Source of the DNA: Rappaport israeli
GTDB lineage: Bacteria > Pseudomonadota > Gammaproteobacteria > Cardiobacteriales > Cardiobacteriaceae
Assembly: GCF_001888055.1 (NCBI RefSeq)
Contig: NZ_LXHZ01000008.1
Location: 1 to 64,000 of the forward strand
Length of the DNA: 64,000 nt
Direction: 5' to 3'
Part shown: positions 1 to 10,211 of the stretch, in pieces
Layout: the number at the start of each line of letters is the position of its first letter
Numbering within the stretch: position 1 is the stretch's first letter
Translations under genes and position numbers: made by a program
The notes under the pieces: model-generated
Seen by the model: only the letters and a program-made list of their open reading frames with translations
Database searches by the model: none
What the model was told of the DNA's origin: nothing

Positions 1-25
1 TCTGAAAAACAAAGGATTTCCCCAA

Positions 26-1639
26 ATGAACAAAAAATATTTCATCAACTATCTTATCTTGCTCTTACCGTCCATCATCATCGGCGGTTTGCTTGCCTAT
101 TCAGGCGACATAACAGACGGTTTAAAAATCGGCTTTCTCTCTTTGTTGGGCAACGCATTCATCGCCCTATTCCACAAAAAACGCAGCAAAATTTATCTCG
201 TGCTGGCAATCTTGTGGTACGCCCTATTCCTGCTTCACAGCATGACTTTGTCCGCTACATGGCTGCTGTATAACAGCAAAATCAACGCTTATTTCATCGT
301 TCAATCCATCGCCAACACATCGCTCAACGAAGCCACAGAATATTTCACGCACAGCTTGCCCTATTTAGGTGTCGCCAGTGCCGTATTTGTTGGTTTGGGC
401 GTGCTGAGCTATTTCCTGTTCACCAAAATCTACAACCGCGACTGCCCACTTGTCCAAAAAAACCAAAAAAGCACATGGATTTTGCCGATTATCATCGGTT
501 TGCTGTGCGTAACCGCATGGGCAATCAAACCCATTCGCGCCGTGTCGCCCCCCATTTTTTGGATCAACTACGTCAAATCTATCCAGCAGTTCAAAGCCCA
601 ATTGGTTGAACACAAAAACTGGCAACACAACTGGACGCAATACGCCCAACAAAACATCAGCAAGCTATCCAACTTTCAAGAAAAACAAACCGTTATCCTG
701 ATTATTTCCGAAAGTTTAACCAGCTACAATTTACATTCTTGCGGCTACCCACGCCACACCAATCCCAATATGTTCGCCGCACAAAACGAACTGACGATTT
801 TCTGCAATGCCTATTCAGGTTATCCGTCCACATTAGACGCAGTGAAATCCATCTTAACCGATGTGCCAGCCGCGCAACCTGAATACGTACCAACCAAAAG
901 CATTCTCGCAGACGCAAAATCCGCAGGTTTCAAAATCTTTTGGCTAAGCAACCAAGACGACAGCTACATCGCCTCCCTATTTGGCGCGTTTACCGACCAA
1001 GCGATTTACAACAACAAACGTTCAGGGCGCAGCAGTTTTGCTAAAGATGAAGAACTGTTCCCCTTGGTGAAAAACACGTTGGCAGATAGCGCACCGAAAA
1101 AACTGATTGTGGTGCATTTGATTGGTTCGCACCCCAATTATTCCGCGCGATACACCGACAAATTTAAACTATTCCCCACCCAAGACAATGCACAAGAACA
1201 GCCCGTTCAAGCGCAATTGGCGCAAATCAACGCCAGCTCGTGGACAAAAAATCTGCGCGATAAATACGACAACAGCGTCGCTTATCAAGATTGGGTGTTC
1301 AACAACATTTTCACGATGCTCAAGCAAGACAAAGCTGAATCACGCGGCTTGATTTTCCTGTCCGACCATGGCAATGAAGTGGGGCACGTGAAAGACTTTG
1401 CAGGACACAGCTCAACCACGCAAGCAGGTTATCGCATACCTGTGATGTTGTGGCACAACCAACTTGCGTTACCCAAAGGCGCAAACCAAGATAAAGCCAT
1501 TGATGCCACTCAGTTAGATGATAATTTGCGCTTTATGATTGGGTTACAAGATAAAACTAACACCGCGTTTGTGCCTTGGTGGGTAGATAATTATCAGTTT
1601 CCAAGTAATGCTAAGTTTCCTTATTGGGAAAATCCATAA
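26..1639 (+). CDS. Phosphoethanolamine transferase, sulfatase family (EptA/CptA-like)
   Basis: Inner-membrane enzyme predicted to move phosphoethanolamine from phosphatidylethanolamine to lipid A or LPS core, facing the periplasm. The 537-residue protein has about five hydrophobic segments in residues 5-170, then an alkaline-phosphatase-fold domain. Visible metal-site elements are ESLTSYN (E229), the probable nucleophile Thr in YPSTLDA (about T269) and SDHGNEVGH (about 445-453). The start is supported by AAAGGA seven to twelve bases upstream. The exact acceptor sugar or lipid cannot be read from sequence. Wording of the protein and codon choice resemble Neisseriaceae homologues more than the neighbouring genes do, which suggests transfer. 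It is convergent with pyrB. Confidence 0.85.
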   Translation: MNKKYFINYLILLLPSIIIGGLLAYSGDITDGLKIGFLSLLGNAFIALFHKKRSKIYLVLAILWYALFLLHSMTLSATWLLYNSKINAYFIVQSIANTSLNEATEYFTHSLPYLGVASAVFVGLGVLSYFLFTKIYNRDCPLVQKNQKSTWILPIIIGLLCVTAWAIKPIRAVSPPIFWINYVKSIQQFKAQLVEHKNWQHNWTQYAQQNISKLSNFQEKQTVILIISESLTSYNLHSCGYPRHTNPNMFAAQNELTIFCNAYSGYPSTLDAVKSILTDVPAAQPEYVPTKSILADAKSAGFKIFWLSNQDDSYIASLFGAFTDQAIYNNKRSGRSSFAKDEELFPLVKNTLADSAPKKLIVVHLIGSHPNYSARYTDKFKLFPTQDNAQEQPVQAQLAQINASSWTKNLRDKYDNSVAYQDWVFNNIFTMLKQDKAESRGLIFLSDHGNEVGHVKDFAGHSSTTQAGYRIPVMLWHNQLALPKGANQDKAIDATQLDDNLRFMIGLQDKTNTAFVPWWVDNYQFPSNAKFPYWENP

Positions 1640-1645
1640 AAAAAC

Positions 1646-1695
1646 ACAGCCTATGTTTTGCGATCACAATGTTTCAAATCACAGACATAAGCTGT
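1646..1695. terminator. Imperfect inverted repeat between convergent genes
   Basis: ACAGCCTATGT at 1646-1656 pairs with ACATAAGCTGT at 1685-1695 with one mismatch across a 28-base loop. It lies between the convergent phosphoethanolamine transferase and pyrB stops, so a bidirectional terminator is plausible. No strong T-run follows on either strand, so the call is weak. Confidence 0.3.
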
Positions 1696-1737
1696 CAAGA
1701 TAATATATTGATATATATTTTGTATGTCTTTACGCAC

Positions 1738-2790
1738 TTATCCATCAAATCGATAAAATGGCGCATCATATTCACTGTAGCGCGTTGGCACAAATAAGCG
1801 ATTGGGGGTTAAATAGCGTGTTAATTGATTTTCGACCCCTAATACACAAGCAAAGAGCGCCATACGCATTGTTACGCCATTATCTGCTTGGCGAAAAATA
1901 GCGAGCTGCGACAATTCATCCAAATCTTCGCTTAAATCAAATGCCCCTTCTCGACTATCTCTAGGTAAAGGATGCATAATCACCACTTCTTTTTCTCCAT
2001 AGCGCGCCACACTATCGCGATGAATGCGCAATGATTCACCATAACTCATATCCTCTTCTTGTGGATTAGCAAAGCGCTCTTTTTGAATACGCGTAGCATA
2101 AATCACATCTGCCCCTGCTAACCCTTGCTGTAAATTATCGTATTCATACACCCGATGCCCTGCTTGCTTTAGACGCTCAATCAATACCTTAGGCAAACGC
2201 AAATTATCAGGACAAACCAAATGAAAACGAATGTTTTCAAAACATTGCAATAACTTACATAAAGAATGAATGGTTCGCCCATGTTTTAAATCCCCCACCA
2301 TAGCAATGCTCATGCCATCAATTTTTTTACCTAAGCGTGAAAACTCTTTATAAATCGTGTAGTAATCTAATAATGCTTGTGTTGGATGCTCTCCTGCGCC
2401 ATCGCCTGCATTAATAATAGGAACTAAAATCCCACGCGCAAACTCAGCGACTGAACCAATATCAGGATGCCGCATGACAATGGCATCTGCGTAGCCTGCA
2501 ATCACTCGCGCCGTATCGCGCAAAGATTCCCCCTTAGAAATGGATGAAAAAGTAAATCCTGTCGTATCACTCACACTGCCTCCCAATCGTGCAAAAGCAG
2601 TATGAAAACTTAGGCGCGTACGCGTAGAGGCTTCAAAAAACAAATTAGCCATTACAGCCCCGCTTAAGACATTACAACGCATTTTGCGCTGTGCAATTGG
2701 CTCAACCATTGCGCCCACTTCTAATAAAGACTCCAATTGTGCGCGCTTAAATTGGTCAATAGATAAAACATGCTGTCCCACTAAAGCCAT
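1738..2790 (-). CDS. pyrB: Aspartate carbamoyltransferase catalytic chain
   Basis: Condenses carbamoyl phosphate with aspartate, the committed step of pyrimidine synthesis. The family signature FFEASTRTRLSF is present, followed by GESLRDT, the IVMRHP loop, NAGDGAGEHPTQALLD and HPLPR, the usual carbamoyl-phosphate and aspartate site order. I place the start at the ATG of MALVGQ because it follows a GGGGGA Shine-Dalgarno. A longer reading to 2931 would run into the divergent dtd gene. At 350 residues it is longer than the E. coli chain (311), with an extra C-terminal tail after LGVENQL. No pyrI or pyrC lies beside it. dtd is divergent, 70 bp away. Confidence 0.93.
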   Translation of the reverse strand: MALVGQHVLSIDQFKRAQLESLLEVGAMVEPIAQRKMRCNVLSGAVMANLFFEASTRTRLSFHTAFARLGGSVSDTTGFTFSSISKGESLRDTARVIAGYADAIVMRHPDIGSVAEFARGILVPIINAGDGAGEHPTQALLDYYTIYKEFSRLGKKIDGMSIAMVGDLKHGRTIHSLCKLLQCFENIRFHLVCPDNLRLPKVLIERLKQAGHRVYEYDNLQQGLAGADVIYATRIQKERFANPQEEDMSYGESLRIHRDSVARYGEKEVVIMHPLPRDSREGAFDLSEDLDELSQLAIFRQADNGVTMRMALFACVLGVENQLTRYLTPNRLFVPTRYSEYDAPFYRFDG

Positions 2791-2860
2791 TGATTCCCCC
2801 CTTGAGTTGCTAAAAATAAAATTTTTGGCATTATGCCATTTTTTTAGCCTAGAACCGCTC
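2791..2860. promoter_or_regulatory. pyrB/dtd divergent promoter region with short dyad
   Basis: The 70-bp gap between two divergent starts must hold both promoters. It contains GGCATTATGCC at 2827-2837, a five-base perfect dyad around a single base, flanked by A- and T-runs. The dyad could be an operator or a small stem. No clear -35/-10 pair stands out. Confidence 0.35.
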
Positions 2861-3298
2861 ATGATTGCCCTCATACAACGCGTAAACGACGCCAGCGTCC
2901 AAATTAACCAGCAAACCATCGCCCGTATCAACTACGGACTACTTGCACTCATTGGCATTGAAAAGCACGACAACGACGCAACCCTCCACAAGCTCGCCCA
3001 CAAACTCCTAAACTACCGCCTTTTTAGCGATAGCCAAGGAAAAATGAACCTCAACATCCAACAAATTAACGGCGAAATCCTTCTCGTCTCACAATTCACC
3101 CTTGCCGCCAACACCCAAAAAGGCAATCGCCCCAGCTTTGATTGCGCCATGGCTCCACAACAGGCTGCTCAATATTTCCAACAATTTTGCCAGCACATTC
3201 GCCAACAACACCCAGCCACACAAACAGGAGAATTTGGCGCAAACATGCAAATCAACTTAACCAACGACGGCCCCGTCACCTTTTGGCTACAAACCTAA
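2861..3298 (+). CDS. dtd: D-aminoacyl-tRNA deacylase
   Basis: Hydrolyses D-aminoacyl-tRNA (and Gly-tRNAAla), protecting translation from mischarging. The 145-residue length is exactly that of the family. Diagnostic motifs are SQFTLAANT followed by KGNRPSF, and the C-terminal cross-subunit Gly-cisPro motif in NLTNDGPVTFW. The ATG at 2861 starts the family-typical MIALIQRV. Open reading upstream of it is only antisense to pyrB. Its stop overlaps the stop of the convergent transporter gene, so there is no room for an intergenic terminator. Confidence 0.95.
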   Translation: MIALIQRVNDASVQINQQTIARINYGLLALIGIEKHDNDATLHKLAHKLLNYRLFSDSQGKMNLNIQQINGEILLVSQFTLAANTQKGNRPSFDCAMAPQQAAQYFQQFCQHIRQQHPATQTGEFGANMQINLTNDGPVTFWLQT

Positions 3299-5091
3299 AT
3301 TGGAAACACCCATAAAATTGCAGGAATCGACACCAACAACACCAAAATCGACAAAGGCAATCCCATCCGCCAATAATCAGAAAAAGCATATCCCCCTGGT
3401 GCCATCACCAACGTATTAGACTGATGCCCAATTGGCGTTAAAAAAGCGCTAGAAGACGCCACCGCCACCGCCATCAACAAAGGCTCAGGCGCATAGTCCA
3501 TCCCTTCAGCAATCTTCAAAGCAATTGGCGCCGCCAAAATCACCGCCGCCGTATTATTAATCACATTCGTCAGCGCCATCACCACCGACATCAACAACGC
3601 CAACATCCACACAGGCGACAACTCTCCTGTCAGCGTTAGTAGCGCCTCAGCAATCAATTGAGAACCCCCAGTAGTTTCTAGCGCACCTCCCACAGGAATC
3701 ATAGCTGCCAGCAACACAATCACTGGCAAATCAATCCCCTTATAAAAATCCTTCACCGCCACCACACCAAATAACACCATACACAACGCCGCCATCACCA
3801 ACGCCAACGCTGCGGGCAATATCCCAAACGAAATCAAACCAATCGAAGACAAAAAAATCAAACAAGTGATCAAAATCTTACGTGGACGCTCAAAGCTCAA
3901 CGCCCTAGCTGCCAACGGCAAACAACCCAACACCCGCAACGTATCTGCCAAACCATCTGCCTTTCCCTGAATCAGCAAAATATCCCCTACAACAAACTTC
4001 ACCCGACTCATCCGCCGACGCAAACGCTGACCCTGACGCGCCACAGCCAACACATTCAACCCATAACGCTCCCGCAGCGCCAACCGCGACACCGACATCC
4101 CCACCAACATCGACTTAGGCAAAACCACCACCTCCGCCAACCTAAGCGCGTCCAAATCCTGTGTTTTTTTCTGCTCTACCCCTTCACCACCCTTCTCAAC
4201 CACATCCGCCGCCAATTTCACCCCTGTTGATGCCAGCAACACCTTCAACGCCTCCGAGCTCGCCTCAATCATCAAAATATCGCCCACCCGCAACACCTCA
4301 TACATCGACGGCAACGTCATCCGCCTCTCCCCACGAATCAAAGCAATCACACTAATATCCGCCTCATCCTCCACCGCCGCCAACAAATCATGCAACGTCC
4401 GACGCACAAAACCTCCGCCCTCAATAATCACCACCTCCGTCATATACGCCTCAACAGAAAACAAATCCGCATCAGGCGCAGCGCCCCCGCGCTTAGGAAT
4501 CAACCGCCAACCCACAAGAGAAATAAACCCAACCCCCACCACACAAATCACCAGCCCCACAGGAAAAAAATCAAACATAGCAAACGGACGCCCCGTTGCC
4601 TGTTGCAAAAATTGCGACACCACAATATTTGGTGGCGTACCAATTAGCGTCAACATCCCCCCCAACAACGAACCAAACGCCAGCGGCATCAAAAACAACC
4701 CAGGAGAACACTCCGAGCGCCGCGCCAACCAAATTGCCACAGGTATCATCAATGCCAACGCCCCCACATTATTCATAAACGCCGAACAAACCGTCACCAA
4801 CGACGTCAGCGCCATAATCTGCATCACCAAATTCCCCCTCACCCGCAACAATAAGCGCGCAATAATATCCACCAACCCCGCGCTCATCGCCGCCTCAGAA
4901 ATAATTAACACCGCCGCCACCGTAATCACCGCAGGATGCCCAAACCCTACAAACACCTCCTTCATCGGCACCACCCCCGTTAGAGCCGCCAATATCAACG
5001 CCGAAAGCGCCACCACATCATAGCGCCAGCGCCCCCAAATAAAAAACACCAGAGAAAATAAAAATAATTGAAAAAACAATACCTTGTTCAA
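3295..5091 (-). CDS. SLC13/DASS-family anion transporter with two TrkA-C domains
   Basis: Predicted inner-membrane sodium-coupled anion (sulfate, dicarboxylate or similar) transporter. The 598-residue chain has hydrophobic helices in residues 1-200 and 405-598, with SNT-like hairpin signatures IGTPPNIVVSQ and NVINNTAAVILAAP. Between them sit two RCK_C/TrkA-C-like cytosolic domains (about 205-290 and 300-390). This layout matches the YfbS/SAC1-like branch. The start is a TTG at 5091; an in-frame stop lies two codons upstream, no ATG is available close by, and the Shine-Dalgarno is poor, so the start is uncertain. The substrate cannot be inferred. The gene is G/T-rich on its coding strand, part of a strong strand-composition block. 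Confidence 0.85.
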   Translation of the reverse strand: MNKVLFFQLFLFSLVFFIWGRWRYDVVALSALILAALTGVVPMKEVFVGFGHPAVITVAAVLIISEAAMSAGLVDIIARLLLRVRGNLVMQIMALTSLVTVCSAFMNNVGALALMIPVAIWLARRSECSPGLFLMPLAFGSLLGGMLTLIGTPPNIVVSQFLQQATGRPFAMFDFFPVGLVICVVGVGFISLVGWRLIPKRGGAAPDADLFSVEAYMTEVVIIEGGGFVRRTLHDLLAAVEDEADISVIALIRGERRMTLPSMYEVLRVGDILMIEASSEALKVLLASTGVKLAADVVEKGGEGVEQKKTQDLDALRLAEVVVLPKSMLVGMSVSRLALRERYGLNVLAVARQGQRLRRRMSRVKFVVGDILLIQGKADGLADTLRVLGCLPLAARALSFERPRKILITCLIFLSSIGLISFGILPAALALVMAALCMVLFGVVAVKDFYKGIDLPVIVLLAAMIPVGGALETTGGSQLIAEALLTLTGELSPVWMLALLMSVVMALTNVINNTAAVILAAPIALKIAEGMDYAPEPLLMAVAVASSSAFLTPIGHQSNTLVMAPGGYAFSDYWRMGLPLSILVLLVSIPAILWVFPI

Positions 5092-5226
5092 AAGTTATCA
5101 TAAGAACATCCTGCAAAAACCCCAAAAAAAAGCGCCTATATAGCCCAAAAACCTGCTAAAGATAGCCACAAACCCTATAAAACAATATGATACCATGCCA
5201 CCCTAGCAAAATACCCATACCCACCC

Positions 5227-6942
5227 ATGCGCTCTAAAAACCCCCTACACCAACTCCACCCCTATCTTGCCCAACACCGCATCCGCCTAAATCTTGCCTA
5301 TCTAAGCGCTCTTTTATCTCTTATCCTTCTCATTTTGCAAAATGCCCTACTTGCCAATCTTTTTGCACACTGGCTTAAGCAAAGCGCCCAACCCACCCCC
5401 AACCTCATTGACCCACTCACCCCCCTACTACCCTACCTAAGTGCCTGCCTACTTTTGCGCCCATGGCTCAACCACTACCAAACCATCACCCTCCACACCA
5501 TCAGCCAAAATATCCGCAACAGCCTACGCCAAAAACTCCTACAAACCCTCAAACATCTTGGACCAGAACGCCACCAACTAGGCAGCGACGGCAGCCTCAG
5601 CACCCAAATCATCGAACAAGTTGACCAACTCCACCCCTACCTCAGCCGTTACCATCTCCAACAAAAATTTGCCCTCATCACCCCCCTTATCATCCTCATC
5701 CTAACCTACTATCACAGCCCACTTGCCGCCTTACTTTTCCTTCTCACCGCTCCGCTCGTTCCTCTTTTTATGATATTAGTAGGCAAAAATGCGCGCGACA
5801 AAAGCCAACAGCAACTTCAAACCCTCCATCTACTCAGTAGCCACTTCCTAGACCTCATCCGTGGCATGCCCACCCTAAAACGCCTAAACGCCACCCCCTA
5901 CGCCCAACAAACCATCGCCCACAGCGCCGAAGAATATCAGCAAAAAACCATGGGCATCTTACGCCTAGCCTTTCTCTCCACCGCCGTATTAGAACTCTTT
6001 GCCTCCCTCTCCATCGCCCTAATCGCCGTCTATTTAGGACTCGGACTACTCGAACTCCTCCCTTGGAATAAAGGGCACACCCCCGTCCCCTACCAAAGCG
6101 CCCTATTCATCCTCCTTCTTGCGCCAGAATTTTACGCCCCCCTTCGAGAACTAGGCAGCGATTATCACAGCAAAGCGCAAGCGCAAACCGCCCTAGAAAA
6201 CCTAGCCCCATGGTTTAACCATCATAACGCCCCCACAGAAAAAAACGCCCCCCACATCCGCCACAGCCTTCACCGCCCCCCCAGCATCACCCTAGAACAC
6301 CTAACCCTCTACAGCCACGACAACCGCCTACGCCTCCCCACCACCACCCTCCATATCCCCGCCAACCACCGCATCGCCATCAGCGGCGCAAGTGGCAGTG
6401 GAAAATCCAGCCTACTGCAAGCAATCCTCGGCTACTGCCCAATCCATACAGGCAGCCTCACCCTCGACCAGCACCCCCATCAAACCCTAGACCATGCCCA
6501 TTTGCGCCAACAAATCGCCTACCTAGCCCAACATCCCCCCCTTCTCCCACTCACCATTGCCGAAAATCTCCGCCTTGCCCACAAAACCGCCACAGACGAC
6601 CAACTCCACCGCGCACTACACGCCGTACAACTCCAACCCCTCATCCAACAACTCCCTCACGGCATCCACACCCCACTTGGCGAACATGGACAAGGACTTT
6701 CAGGCGGACAACAACAACGCCTCGCCATAGCTCAACTCATCCTCCAGCCCAAACTCCTCTGGTTGCTAGACGAACCCTGCGCCCAACTCGACCCCCAAAC
6801 CGCTCTAGAACTCTACCAACTCATCGGACAACTCAGCCGCCACAGCACCCTAATCCTCATCACCCACGACGAACACCACCTCCTAAATACCCCCCAACTC
6901 AACTGGCTCAACCAACACATCCACCTACCCACCCCCAAGTAA
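5227..6942 (+). CDS. cydD: Glutathione/L-cysteine ABC exporter subunit CydD
   Basis: Half of the CydDC heterodimeric exporter that sends cysteine and glutathione to the periplasm, needed for cytochrome bd and c maturation. The membrane domain spans about residues 20-290 and the nucleotide-binding domain 355-571. Walker A is GASGSGKSS, the signature is LSGGQQQR, and Walker B is LLWLLDEP followed by an H-loop (ITHDE). Length (571) is near the E. coli protein (588). It is the first gene of the pair; cydC follows after 11 bases. cydAB is not in the window. The protein is unusually rich in His, Gln, Thr and Pro, reflecting the C/A-rich coding strand. Confidence 0.93.
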   Translation: MRSKNPLHQLHPYLAQHRIRLNLAYLSALLSLILLILQNALLANLFAHWLKQSAQPTPNLIDPLTPLLPYLSACLLLRPWLNHYQTITLHTISQNIRNSLRQKLLQTLKHLGPERHQLGSDGSLSTQIIEQVDQLHPYLSRYHLQQKFALITPLIILILTYYHSPLAALLFLLTAPLVPLFMILVGKNARDKSQQQLQTLHLLSSHFLDLIRGMPTLKRLNATPYAQQTIAHSAEEYQQKTMGILRLAFLSTAVLELFASLSIALIAVYLGLGLLELLPWNKGHTPVPYQSALFILLLAPEFYAPLRELGSDYHSKAQAQTALENLAPWFNHHNAPTEKNAPHIRHSLHRPPSITLEHLTLYSHDNRLRLPTTTLHIPANHRIAISGASGSGKSSLLQAILGYCPIHTGSLTLDQHPHQTLDHAHLRQQIAYLAQHPPLLPLTIAENLRLAHKTATDDQLHRALHAVQLQPLIQQLPHGIHTPLGEHGQGLSGGQQQRLAIAQLILQPKLLWLLDEPCAQLDPQTALELYQLIGQLSRHSTLILITHDEHHLLNTPQLNWLNQHIHLPTPK

Positions 6943-6953
6943 TCTTAACCAAC

Positions 6954-8568
6954 ATGCATACCCCACTAAAACTCCGCCATCTCCTCACCCACACCCCCCA
7001 CCTATGGCTTATCACATGGAGCATAGGACTTATCACCCTCATCGCCACCCTAGCCCTGCTTGCCGTCTCAGGCTGGTTTATAAGCGCCGCCGCACTTGCA
7101 GGACTACTCAGCAGCACCCTCACCTTCAACTACCTCCACCCAGCCGCCCTAATCCGCACCTTCGCCATCCTCCGCACAGCAGGACGCTACGGCGAACGCC
7201 TCCTCTCCCATCAAGCCACTCTAAACCTCCTCAAAACCCTCCGCTACCAATTTTTCATCACCTCACCCACGCCCCAATCCAACACACCCTACAAACCCTA
7301 CACAGCGAACACCAACTCCATCGCCTGACCACCGACATCGACCAACTCAACGAACTCCCCCTGCGCACCTACGCCCCATGGGCATGGGCGCAAATCATTC
7401 TACTGATTTACCTACTCATCCTAAATCACCTCCAACCCACTCTTCTATGGCCTAGCACCATCCTTCTTTTAAGCGCCAGCTTCCTCCTTCCTCTACTAGG
7501 ACAGCGCCTTGGCATCAACCTAGCCCGACGCCACAGCCAACTCAACGAACAACGACGCCACACCCTCCTCCAACCCCTCCAAGCACTCACCCAACTCCTA
7601 CTCTGGCAACGCTGGGAAGACTATCAACACACCTACCAACAACGCCAACAACAATTTGACCAACTAGAAACCCGCCAACAACACCTTGCCAGCCTCCTTA
7701 TTGCCAGCCAACAAACCCTCCTAGCCCTCACCCTCCTCTACACCCTAAGCCACGCCCAGCTCAGCCCAGCCATACTCCTAGCCCTCAGCCTCACCCTCCT
7801 AGGACTCAATGAAATCCTCACCCCACTGGCCAGCCAATTCACCAGCCTTGGCACAAGCCTCAGCGCCAAACAGCGCCTAAACCAACTCCTAATCCCGCCA
7901 CACCACACCCATCCCAAACGCCCAATCCCCACCAAAAACCTCACCCTAAGCGCCCATCAACTGAGCGTCCAATATCCTAATGCCATCGCGCCTCTAACCA
8001 ACCTCAACTTCATCATAAAAAGCGGACAAACCCTTCTTATCACAGGAAAAAGCGGCAGCGGTAAAACCACCCTCCTCACCACACTCGCGCAAGAAATCCC
8101 CCAAAAAGCGGAACCCTTTATCTAAATCATCATCCCCTACACCACTACACCCCAGAGCATATCGCCTACCACAGCCAACACATCCACATCTTCAACCTCA
8201 CCCTTAGCGAAAATCTTCGCCTCGCTCATCCCAACGCCAGCGACCAACAGCTTTGGCAAGCCCTAGAACTTGTCAACCTTGCTCATTGGGTTACCCAACA
8301 ACCCAAACACCTCCACACCCCACTTGGTGAATATGGTCTCAACCTCTCAGGTGGACAAGCCAGACGCCTAGCACTCGCGCGCCACCTCCTCATCCCCAAA
8401 CCCATTCTCATACTTGACGAACCCTTTGCAGGACTCGACCCCGAAAACGCTCAACAATTATTAGAAAAACTCCAACACCACATGCAACATGGACTTCTCA
8501 TCATCGCCAGCCACCAACATCCCATTACCCCAAACCCCAACCTCATCCACCTACAAATCCCAAACTAA
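6954..8568 (+). CDS. cydC: Glutathione/L-cysteine ABC exporter subunit CydC (two frameshifts)
   Basis: Partner of CydD. The reading frame is broken twice. Frame 1 runs from ATG 6954 to the T-run at 7251-7255, where one extra T would join LRYQFF to HHLTHAP. The next frame runs to the GG at 8110-8111, where one extra G would give [10 protein letters not shown] and lead to the rest of the nucleotide-binding domain. The joined product is about 538 residues, near E. coli CydC (573). It contains Walker [10 protein letters not shown], the signature LSGGQARR, and [11 protein letters not shown]. Both lesions are single-base losses in homopolymers, so a sequence error is likelier than decay, but a true pseudogene cannot be excluded. 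Confidence 0.85.
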
Positions 8569-8644
8569 AATAACAAAAACAACACCCTACAAAAAATCAC
8601 GCCACCCCAAAAACAAAACGCACAGAAAAAATGCAATAAAAAAC

Positions 8645-8673
8645 TTGAATCGCTAACAAAACTATGATTTAAT
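8645..8673 (+). promoter_or_regulatory. Sigma-70 promoter of tRNA-Leu(UAG)
   Basis: TTGAAT at 8645-8650 and TTTAAT at 8668-8673 are separated by 17 bases. A GC-rich discriminator (CCGCGC) follows, as is common for stable-RNA promoters. The tRNA begins 15 bases downstream. Confidence 0.55.
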
Positions 8674-8688
8674 CCGCGCTCAAATTTA

Positions 8689-8773
<85 letters not shown>

Positions 8774-8782
8774 TTAATTGAT

Positions 8783-8809
8783 ACGCCTTCATTGAAGGCG
8801 TTTTTTTTT
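8783..8809 (+). terminator. Rho-independent terminator after tRNA-Leu
   Basis: ACGCCTTC and GAAGGCGT form an eight-base stem around ATT, followed by nine to ten T residues. It sits between the tRNA and tig and should end the tRNA transcript. Confidence 0.85.
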
Positions 8810-8840
8810 GAATCAGACACATAAAATTACTGAGGACACT

Positions 8841-10160
8841 ATGCAATCATCGGTTGAACAGTTAGAAGGTCTCGCACACAAACTCACCATCGAAATTCCC
8901 GCCAAGCAGATTGACGACAAAGTAGAACAACGCTTAAAAGAAATCCGCCCACGCATTCGCCTAGACGGTTTTCGCCCTGGAAAAGTCCCCCCTAACGTCA
9001 TTAAACAAAAATATGGCAATGATATTCGCCGTGAAATCCTCTCTGATACCATCGAAACCGCCTACCGCAACGCACTAGAAGAGCATCAACAAACACCTGT
9101 CGCCCCTCCCAAATTAGAAGTTGAATCTGGCTTTCAAAGCAACGAGCCCCTAAAATTTACCGCCATCTTTGAAATTGCTCCTGAAGTAGAGGTAAAAGGT
9201 CTAGAAGAACTAAACATCACCCTTCCACAAAGTGAGCTAGGCGAGCAAGATATCGATTTTATGATTGAAACATTGCGTCGCCAACAAGCAACCTTTAGCG
9301 AAACAGAAGAAGCTGCTGCTAAAGATGACCGCGTAACAGTTGATTTTGTTGGAAAATTAGACGGTGAAGTCTTTGAAGGCGGTAGCGGTGAAGACGTAAA
9401 AGTTTCCTTAGGAAGCGGACAAATGCTGGCTGATTTTGAAGAAGGACTCGTAGGCACCAAACAAGGGGATGACAAAACCTTCGACGTTACCTTCCCTGAA
9501 GATTATCCTGCAGAACATCTCGCTGGAAAAACCGCGCAATTTAACGTACAAGTTAAACAAGTTGAAAAAATCAACCTCCCAGAAGTTGATGAAGAATTTA
9601 TCAAACGTTTTGGTCTAAATAGCGCTGATGAATCCTCATTCCGTAAAGCTATTGAAGAAAACATGGCGCGCGAACTTGAAAATGCACTACGCCGTATTAA
9701 GCGCGAACGTTTATTTGATGCGCTACTAGAAAAAAATAGCGAGCAACAAATTGCCGAAGGTGCAGTTGAGCAAGAAATTGAGCGCATGAGCCGTGAAATG
9801 AAACTTGAACAACAAATTGCTGATGCTGAACAACGTCAGAAAATTGCTCAGCAAATCTTTGATGGAACAGCACGTCGTCGCGTTCGTCTTGGTGTATTGC
9901 TTGGAAAATTATTTGAAGAGCGCAATATTGAAATTGACCAAGAGCGCGTTCAACAGCGTCTAGAGTCTATTGCTGCAACTTACGAAGACCCAGAAGAAGT
10001 GCGCCAATGGTATCAGCAAGACCAAAACGCGCAAATGAATCTTCAGTCTTCTATTTTAGAAGAGCAACTCATTGACCAATTGTATGAAAAAGCCAATATC
10101 AGTCATGAAGATAAAACCTTCCAAGAAGTAATGACGCTTAATAGTCAACTACGCAACTAA
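8841..10160 (+). CDS. tig: Trigger factor, ribosome-associated chaperone
   Basis: Binds ribosomal protein L23 at the exit tunnel and shields nascent chains; also a prolyl isomerase. The 439-residue chain has the order of the family: N-terminal ribosome-binding domain with the signature GFRPGKVPPNVIKQKYG (about 44-60), an FKBP-type domain (about 155-245, VTVDFVGKLDGEVFEGG), and a helical C-terminal domain. I chose the ATG at 8841, preceded by TGAGGA, over in-frame upstream codons that lie in the tRNA terminator. clpP and clpX follow, the usual gammaproteobacterial order. Confidence 0.96.
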   Translation: MQSSVEQLEGLAHKLTIEIPAKQIDDKVEQRLKEIRPRIRLDGFRPGKVPPNVIKQKYGNDIRREILSDTIETAYRNALEEHQQTPVAPPKLEVESGFQSNEPLKFTAIFEIAPEVEVKGLEELNITLPQSELGEQDIDFMIETLRRQQATFSETEEAAAKDDRVTVDFVGKLDGEVFEGGSGEDVKVSLGSGQMLADFEEGLVGTKQGDDKTFDVTFPEDYPAEHLAGKTAQFNVQVKQVEKINLPEVDEEFIKRFGLNSADESSFRKAIEENMARELENALRRIKRERLFDALLEKNSEQQIAEGAVEQEIERMSREMKLEQQIADAEQRQKIAQQIFDGTARRRVRLGVLLGKLFEERNIEIDQERVQQRLESIAATYEDPEEVRQWYQQDQNAQMNLQSSILEEQLIDQLYEKANISHEDKTFQEVMTLNSQLRN

Positions 10161-10179
10161 TACGGTATTTTTGGCGCTT

Positions 10180-10211
10180 AAAAGGTGATAACTTGGTTAT
10201 CACCTTTTTTA
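10180..10211 (+). terminator. Rho-independent terminator after tig
   Basis: AAAGGTGATAAC and GTTATCACCTTT form a perfect 12-base stem with a short TTG loop and a T-run. It separates tig from clpP, so clpP probably has its own promoter in 10212-10320. Confidence 0.88.

Noticed and set aside
3291-3300. Terminator between dtd and the SLC13 gene
   Set aside because: The convergent stop codons overlap, and no hairpin with a T-run lies close by.
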